Shown one piece after another: positions 6,496 through 10,366 of a DNA stretch of 10,366 nt (position 1 is the stretch's first letter; each line of letters begins with the position of its first letter). The notes beneath the pieces were generated by a model. The model worked only from the letters and a program-made list of their open reading frames with translations. It was not told the origin of the DNA and did no database searches. Source of the DNA: an uncultured Cryptobacterium sp. (GTDB taxonomy: Bacteria; Actinomycetota; Coriobacteriia; Coriobacteriales; Eggerthellaceae); the NCBI GenBank assembly GCA_900554685.1, contig USIG01000055.1, forward strand, positions 1-10,366, in the 5' to 3' direction. The translations under genes were made by a program, and so were the position numbers.

Positions 6496-6583
6496 AATAG
6501 CGTAGCGGTCTAGTATTACGGGCTGAAATAGCATAGCGGGCTAACATAACGGGCTAACGTAGCGGTCTAATGGAGCAGACTAA
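6496..6583. repeat. Degenerate tandem repeat, 31-bp period with a 13-bp sub-repeat
   Basis: Positions 6496-6526 and 6527-6557 are adjacent 31-bp copies matching at 25 of 31 positions. A shortened third copy follows at 6558-6583. Inside, a 13-bp sub-unit with consensus near CNTAGCGGNCTAA recurs at 6545-6557, 6558-6570 and, more diverged, 6571-6583. Neither period is a multiple of three and stop codons interrupt every frame, so this is not coding. Confidence 0.75.
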
Positions 6584-6586
6584 ACG

Positions 6587-6611
6587 GATTTAGATCAAAC
6601 GGATCTAAATC
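6587..6611. repeat. Perfect 10-bp inverted repeat beside the tandem array
   Basis: GATTTAGATC (6587-6596) and GATCTAAATC (6602-6611) are separated by AAACG. The hairpin is 59 bases past the stop of the minus-strand AEC-family gene and might protect or end its mRNA, but no proper T-run follows on either strand. The arms also continue the ACGGAT-type units of the array. Confidence 0.55.
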
Positions 6612-6670
6612 ACTCGCAGTTTAAGCGCAACCCATTAGGTGTCTCTGGCAACCCTGAATCGGCTACTTTA

Positions 6671-7729
6671 TCAAACAAACGAAATAAATAATACCAACCC
6701 AGGAACAATAAGAAACGAAGCAATGGTGCTTAAAATCGTTCCCTTAGCAGGAAGAAGAGCATCTTTACCATAGCTTGCGCAAAACATAGGAGCCATAGAG
6801 CCTACCGGCATAGCGCACATAACGCAAAAAATTCCCAGCAAAACAGGATCAGAAATGAAAAGGCGTAAAACAAGATAAGCTCCAGCTGAAGCAAGGAACT
6901 GACGAATAATGATATAGGGATACAAGCGCCATTCGCGCACTACGCTACGTATCTTTTCATTCGCAATAATTACGCCTACAAGCATCATCGCAACAGGAGG
7001 CGTAATCGAGCCAATTAACTCCATTGAATCTTGCAAAACCGCAGGTAAGGCAAAGCCTGAAAATACAAGGGCAAGAGCTAACAGAGCGGAAAACGTCAAA
7101 GGAGAAGCGGCAGCCCGCAGAACCGTCTTTGCTCTGTCCCGAAACTTCTTGTCATGTTTTTGGGGAATACTCTTTTCTTCTTCAGTTTGAGATATCTCTG
7201 CTGATACCTGATTGTTCTGTTCTGCGGAGGAGCCGAGAGAGGAATCCTGAGATTCAGCCACACTTTTGCCGCCACCAACAAGCAAGGCAATACCGACGCT
7301 ATACATCAAAGTACTGGTAGCCATAATAAACACACTACAAAGAAGAGCTGCGCTTTCACCGTAAAGAGCATCTGCCACCGGGATTCCAATAAAGCTCGTA
7401 TTCGAGCAAACGCTCATGAAGTAATACAAAGAACGCTGATGCGCAGGAACTCGAAAACAAACGATAAATAAACCAGCGACCAACACCCAAAGGAAAAAAG
7501 CAACGACTCCTAGCACAAGAGCGACAATAACCTGCGACCCAAGCGATGAGGCATCTAAATCCCCTGCTGAAGCAATAATCATACAGGGCAACGTGATGTT
7601 AAGAAGTAGAGCGGTTATTTTATCTTTTACCCGCATATCAAGATAGCCAAGTTTTGTTGCCGCATAGCCAACCAAAACAACGATAAGCAAAACAGCCATC
7701 TGAACTATCGCATTGATGCTATCAGCCAT
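6671..7729 (-). CDS. AEC (auxin efflux carrier) family transporter
   Basis: A 352-residue membrane protein with about ten hydrophobic helices in two halves: five within residues 5-155 and five within 207-352. Family hallmarks include an N-terminal helix followed by GYAATKLGYLD (21-31), LLLNITLPCMIIAS (41-54), VCSNTSFIGIPVADALYG (107-124), and in the second half ITPPVAMMLVGVII (242-255) and CAMPVGSMAPMFCASYG (305-321). Relatives export small organic acids such as malate or malonate, or unknown solutes; the substrate here cannot be predicted. The halves are joined by an unusually polar loop (about 155-205) rich in Ser, Gln and Glu, then Lys/Arg. The ATG at 7729 is chosen because it begins just before the first helix and has a weak GGGTGA upstream. 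A TTG at 7780 would add 17 residues without a ribosome binding site. The gene is divergent from thpR. Confidence 0.88.
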   Translation of the reverse strand: MADSINAIVQMAVLLIVVLVGYAATKLGYLDMRVKDKITALLLNITLPCMIIASAGDLDASSLGSQVIVALVLGVVAFFLWVLVAGLFIVCFRVPAHQRSLYYFMSVCSNTSFIGIPVADALYGESAALLCSVFIMATSTLMYSVGIALLVGGGKSVAESQDSSLGSSAEQNNQVSAEISQTEEEKSIPQKHDKKFRDRAKTVLRAAASPLTFSALLALALVFSGFALPAVLQDSMELIGSITPPVAMMLVGVIIANEKIRSVVREWRLYPYIIIRQFLASAGAYLVLRLFISDPVLLGIFCVMCAMPVGSMAPMFCASYGKDALLPAKGTILSTIASFLIVPGLVLFISFV

Positions 7730-7812
7730 CAAAATCACCCAACAGTGCAATCTCGTATAATACAAAACAGCAAGAATCAATTCTTTTACATACTCTTTTA
7801 GAGTGTAGTGTG

Positions 7813-7841
7813 ATGACGAACTAATGACTAATGCCTATATT
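7813..7841 (+). promoter_or_regulatory. Candidate promoter of thpR
   Basis: A -35 ATGACG (7813-7818, 4 of 6), a 17-base spacer and a -10 TATATT (7836-7841, 5 of 6) predict a start near 7848 and a leader of about 50 bases. I see no equally good promoter for the divergent AEC-family gene in this 168-bp gap. Confidence 0.5.
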
Positions 7842-7859
7842 TCATAGTCACGTATTCAT

Positions 7860-7880
7860 AGTTTGCATGTTTAGCAAACT
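7860..7880 (+). promoter_or_regulatory. Inverted repeat AGTTTGC-N7-GCAAACT just before the thpR ribosome binding site
   Basis: A perfect 7-bp dyad with a 7-base spacer ends 4 bases before AAAGGAGA (7885-7892), which serves the thpR ATG at 7898. It could be a leader hairpin close to the ribosome binding site or an operator downstream of the promoter. Function inferred only from position. Confidence 0.4.
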
Positions 7881-7897
7881 GCCCAAAGGAGATTCTC

Positions 7898-8488
7898 ATG
7901 CGAACATTTATTGCCTTAGAGCTTCCTTACGAATTTCAAGACGAAACCGCCGCACTGGCACGCCAGCTTTCTCGTCATATCTCAGGAAGATTTATGAAGC
8001 GCGAAACCTATCATATAACGCTCGCTTTTTTGGGAGAAACAAACGAAGAAACTACCCAACAGGTCATTGATACTCTTGAACAAACTGCTTTTATCTATCG
8101 TCGTTGCCAATCAGAGCACCCTGGACAAAACTCCGCTCATGAAACTGGTGCCGAGATGCAGAGCATCACGCTTATACCGAAAGGACTAGGAAAGTTTGGG
8201 AAACCACAAGATGCCACGGTGTTTTTGGAGCTGCAACAAACCGATAAACTTTCTTTTTTCGTTAAAGCACTCCATCAAGAGCTTACTGAACGAAACATCA
8301 CTTTTGATCAGAAGAAATTTCGACCTCACATCACTCTTGCACGCCGCGCAAAAATATCATCAAATGCCTTGCCACAGTTAATATTTCCTAAGCCAGCCTT
8401 TGCTTCAAACGTGACTTTCTATCGAAGCATCCTTACCCACGAAGGAGCACATTACAAATCGCTGTATTCGGTTTCGTTGATAAAGTAG
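7898..8488 (+). CDS. thpR: RNA 2',3'-cyclic phosphodiesterase (2H phosphoesterase, formerly 2'-5' RNA ligase)
   Basis: A 196-residue cytoplasmic protein of the 2H phosphoesterase superfamily. Its two catalytic HxTx motifs are intact: HITL at 39-42 in TYHITLAFLGE, and HITL at 144-147 in FRPHITLARR. They form the symmetric active site that opens 2',3'-cyclic phosphates on RNA ends; whether it has a ligase role in vivo is unclear for the family. It begins MRTFIALELP like typical members. A loop at about 70-88 (QSEHPGQNSAHETGAEMQ) is longer and more polar than usual. The start is fixed by AAAGGAGA 5 bases upstream. The last ten codons and the stop (8456-8488) are the first unit of a 33-bp tandem repeat that continues past the stop. 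Confidence 0.93.
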   Translation: MRTFIALELPYEFQDETAALARQLSRHISGRFMKRETYHITLAFLGETNEETTQQVIDTLEQTAFIYRRCQSEHPGQNSAHETGAEMQSITLIPKGLGKFGKPQDATVFLELQQTDKLSFFVKALHQELTERNITFDQKKFRPHITLARRAKISSNALPQLIFPKPAFASNVTFYRSILTHEGAHYKSLYSVSLIK

Positions 8489-8554
8489 AAATCGCTGTGT
8501 TTGGCTTCGCTGGCAACCTAAAAATCATTCTATTCGGTTTCGCTGGCAAACTAG
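8456..8554. repeat. Three tandem 33-bp repeats, each ending in an in-frame stop codon
   Basis: Units lie at 8456-8488, 8489-8521 and 8522-8554. Pairwise identity is 24/33 (first/second), 26/33 (first/third) and 25/33 (second/third), with no gaps. Unit 1 is the 3' end of thpR. In the same frame the units read KSLYSVSLIK-stop, KSLCLASLAT-stop and KSFYSVSLAN-stop. The five bases after unit 3 (AAATC) begin a fourth copy inside the sirtuin coding sequence. There are no spacers, so this is not a CRISPR array; it looks like duplication of the thpR 3' end. Confidence 0.9.
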
Positions 8555-9318
8555 AAATCAAACACTTCTCCAACCTTAGCGGCAATACAAAGGTCGGCTC
8601 GTTCATCTGAAGGAGTAGGCTGCAAATTCACTATAGCAAGATGCGATCCTTGGAAAAACTGCAACAAACCAGCAGCAGGATACACAACGAGCGATGTTCC
8701 AGCAACAACCAGCAAGTCCGCCTGAGAAATAGCGCTAAGAGCACCCTGCAAAACCTCTTGATTAAGCCCCTCCTCATACAACACGACATCAGGACGAACT
8801 ATTCCTCCACAATCCGGGCAAAGAGGAACCCCGCCACAATCGCCCTTCATTTCGCGCAAAAGCGCCTGTTGTCGCAAAGCAATAAACTCATTGAAATCAA
8901 ATTGCCGCTGACAGCGCACGCAGTAATTACGAAGAGAGCTTCCATGCAATTCATAGACCTTTTTACTTCCCGCTTTTTGATGAAGACCATCGACATTTTG
9001 CGTAATTATCGCAGATACAACCCTCTCCTGCTCTAATTCAGCTAACTTCCTATGCGCCTGATTGGGCTGCGCATCAGGAAACACCATGTGGTTACAGTAA
9101 AAATCGTAGAACTGCTCGGGATGTCGGACGAAAAACGAATGAGAGACAATTTGCTCAGGAGGAATTTGATAATCCTGCATAAACAGCCCTTCTGAACTTC
9201 GGAAATCAGAAATACCACTTTCAGTAGACACACCAGCTCCACCGAAAAACACCATTCCCCCTTTCGGACAGTCGTTAATCCAAGAACGAAGGAGTTCGAT
9301 TTTTTCCGAGGTAGTCAT
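8551..9318 (-). CDS. cobB: NAD-dependent protein deacylase, sirtuin (Sir2/CobB family)
   Basis: A 255-residue cytoplasmic enzyme that removes acyl groups from protein lysines, consuming NAD and releasing O-acyl-ADP-ribose and nicotinamide. Motifs occur in the expected order: NAD-binding GAGVSTESGISDFR (27-40), TQNVDGLHQKAG (106-117), the catalytic His in ELHGS (H125), a zinc ribbon with Cys pairs C133/C136 and C167/C170, and the second NAD region VAGTSLVVYPAA (205-216). An extra Cys (C161) lies in the zinc-ribbon loop. It is of normal length for a compact bacterial sirtuin. The ATG has an AGGGA 8-10 bases upstream. It converges on thpR, and its stop codon falls in the last bases of the 33-bp repeat. 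No cobalamin or acetyl-CoA synthetase gene is near, so its targets cannot be inferred. Confidence 0.94.
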   Translation of the reverse strand: MTTSEKIELLRSWINDCPKGGMVFFGGAGVSTESGISDFRSSEGLFMQDYQIPPEQIVSHSFFVRHPEQFYDFYCNHMVFPDAQPNQAHRKLAELEQERVVSAIITQNVDGLHQKAGSKKVYELHGSSLRNYCVRCQRQFDFNEFIALRQQALLREMKGDCGGVPLCPDCGGIVRPDVVLYEEGLNQEVLQGALSAISQADLLVVAGTSLVVYPAAGLLQFFQGSHLAIVNLQPTPSDERADLCIAAKVGEVFDF

Positions 9319-9440
9319 ACTCAGTCCCTATCGATTGCTGTTATAGAACATCCTTAGCATAACCCACCGCATTATGTTTTATCTTTCCAGTAAATAATTT
9401 ATCGTTATGAGTGTTTCATGCTCTCAGCAAGTTAAAGCCA

Positions 9441-9477
9441 TTAAAAGAAATGACCCCGGTGAAGTACCGAGGTCATT
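9441..9477 (-). terminator. Intrinsic terminator downstream of ddh
   Basis: Read on the minus strand, AATGACCTCGGT pairs with ACCGGGGTCATT over 12 bp (one G-U pair) around a 5-base loop, then TCTTTT. It lies 48 bases past the ddh stop and separates ddh from the sirtuin gene. The 122 bases between this terminator and the sirtuin ATG hold no gene; a sirtuin promoter presumably lies there, but I found no convincing -35/-10 pair. Confidence 0.88.
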
Positions 9478-9524
9478 CATTAGAGACTACCTAAAAGATT
9501 TATTCGAATCTCACTTTTGAAGAT

Positions 9525-10366
9525 TTAGAGCATATGAGCGCGCAGCTCTTCGCCACTCTGAGCAGACAGATAAGCAGGAGCAATATCGAAAATGGTCTTG
9601 CAACCGCTCTGGCCTTCCTGATTCATGCGATAAGCAGCACGTGCACAAGCTGCCAATACGCTACCAGTAAATTCAGGATTAGAATCAAGCTTCAATGAGT
9701 ATTCAATTACATGCTTATTGCTGCCATCGCCGGTAACACCCGTGCGGATAACGGAACCACCATGAGGAATACCCTTGTGATCACGATCAAGTTCTTCCTG
9801 AGAAATGAACGTAACGGTAGTGTCATAATCTGCAAAGTAGTTCGGCATTTCAACAATCTGCTTTTCGATTGCTGCTAAATCCGCTCCCTCTTCTGCAACA
9901 ACAAAGCACTCACGCGTATGCTTTTCACGCGTTGTGAGCTCAGGATTTTCGCCGTTGCGAACAGCATTCATAGCTGCTTCAACAGGTACCGTATATTGGC
10001 GAGCATCTGCAACACCTGGAATGCGACGAATTGCATCAGAATGTCCCTGAGAAACACCGCGACCCCAGAACGTATAATCGCTACCATCGGGCAAGATGCA
10101 GTTGCTGTACAAGCGTGCAACCGAGAACATGCCAGGATCCCACCCTACTGAGATAATACCGATCTTGCCACTTTCCTTTGCCGCAGCATCAACCGCAGCA
10201 TAGTGAGTAGGAATGTTTGCATGCGTATCGAAAGAATCAACAACATTGAACAGCTTTGCTGCCTCGGGAGTCTGCTTTGGCAAATCAGTTGCGCTACCAC
10301 CGCACAAAACAAGAACATCAATAGCGTCTGTGTACTGCGCCATATCTGCAGCCGCATAAACCGGAG
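9525..10366 (-). CDS. ddh: meso-Diaminopimelate D-dehydrogenase, C-terminal 279 residues (cut by right edge)
   Basis: The reading frame stays open to the right edge and the visible protein starts PVYAAAD. Roughly 45-50 residues, including the Gly-rich Rossmann motif, lie outside, judging from the 320-residue Corynebacterium glutamicum enzyme. Matching landmarks in order are DVLVLCGGSATDLPKQ, VVDSFDTHANIP, VGWDPGMFSVARL, FWGRGVSQGHSDAIRRIPGV, ECFVVAEEG, MPNYF, PHGGSVIRTG, EYSLKLDSNPEFT and MNQEGQSGCKT. The enzyme reversibly converts L-tetrahydrodipicolinate, ammonia and NADPH to meso-diaminopimelate, bypassing the succinylase/acetylase branches of lysine and peptidoglycan precursor synthesis. 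The Met at 10343 is internal and not the start. Promoter and start lie outside the window; the 3' end has its own terminator. Confidence 0.96.
   Translation of the reverse strand, partial: PVYAAADMAQYTDAIDVLVLCGGSATDLPKQTPEAAKLFNVVDSFDTHANIPTHYAAVDAAAKESGKIGIISVGWDPGMFSVARLYSNCILPDGSDYTFWGRGVSQGHSDAIRRIPGVADARQYTVPVEAAMNAVRNGENPELTTREKHTRECFVVAEEGADLAAIEKQIVEMPNYFADYDTTVTFISQEELDRDHKGIPHGGSVIRTGVTGDGSNKHVIEYSLKLDSNPEFTGSVLAACARAAYRMNQEGQSGCKTIFDIAPAYLSAQSGEELRAHML

Larger units (their letters stand above)
6279..6670. other. 392-bp non-coding region between convergent genes
   Basis: No gene is supported on either strand. The region holds the terminator at 6370-6410, a small hairpin TTTAGAG-AAC-CTCTAAA (6427-6443), a degenerate tandem repeat array (6496-6583) and a 10-bp inverted repeat (6587-6611), each described separately. 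The 60 bases up to the AEC stop hold nothing recognisable. Confidence 0.7.

Noticed and set aside
6645..6653. CTGGCAACC shared with the second 33-bp unit (8510-8518) as a dispersed repeat copy
   Set aside because: Only nine bases are identical and the flanks align only with gaps, which is within chance for 10 kb.
6659..6673. TTGATAAAGTAG shared (on the minus strand) between the AEC stop region and the thpR stop region
   Set aside because: A 12-base match between two places in a window of this size is expected by chance, and the flanks do not match.
7730..7780. TTG start extending the AEC-family protein
   Set aside because: The extra residues are unlike the family N-terminus and no ribosome binding site precedes them.
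8456..8554. CRISPR-like array at the thpR/sirtuin junction
   Set aside because: Units are contiguous and diverged, with no unique spacers and no cas genes.

Overview
The window carries ordinary bacterial metabolic and housekeeping genes at moderate G+C. There is no phage, transposon, plasmid or CRISPR signature. The bifunctional CoaBC, an xpt/NCS2 permease operon, a one-step meso-diaminopimelate dehydrogenase (Ddh), a tRNA gene with encoded CCA and strong AAAGGAG-type ribosome binding sites suggest a Gram-positive anaerobe. Coriobacteriia (Actinomycetota) is my best guess, with Clostridia-type Firmicutes as the alternative. This placement is an inference and is not certain.

Layout, left to right. 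(1) Minus strand: the N-terminal 96 codons of a YbaK/EbsC-type Cys-tRNA(Pro) deacylase run off the left edge, preceded by a five-helix CmpB-like membrane protein whose start looks leaderless. (2) Plus strand: xpt (xanthine phosphoribosyltransferase) overlaps an NCS2 xanthine permease by 4 bp. coaBC (two steps of coenzyme A synthesis) follows after a 91-bp gap with no terminator. (3) A tRNA-Pro(GGG) with its own extended -10 promoter and a clear intrinsic terminator. (4) A 356-residue oxidoreductase resembling 2,4-diaminopentanoate dehydrogenase, with a Cys/His-rich tail and a leader rich in inverted repeats. (5) A 392-bp non-coding region with a strong terminator and degenerate 31/13-bp tandem repeats. 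(6) Minus strand: an AEC-family transporter, divergent from plus-strand thpR (RNA 2',3'-cyclic phosphodiesterase). (7) thpR meets a minus-strand sirtuin. Their junction holds three 33-bp tandem repeats, each an in-frame copy of the thpR 3' end including its stop codon. (8) Minus strand: ddh, cut by the right edge, with a terminator between it and the sirtuin gene.

How the genes work together. xpt and the permease form a xanthine uptake and salvage unit. coaBC makes 4'-phosphopantetheine. Ddh supplies meso-diaminopimelate and L-lysine precursor in one step. YbaK and tRNA-Pro both concern proline decoding but are not adjacent. I found no convincing new multi-gene system. The most unusual features are the stop-codon-bearing 33-bp repeat at the thpR/sirtuin junction, the 31/13-bp repeat array, the metal-ligand-like tail and inverted-repeat leader of the orphan dehydrogenase, and the leaderless CmpB-like gene.
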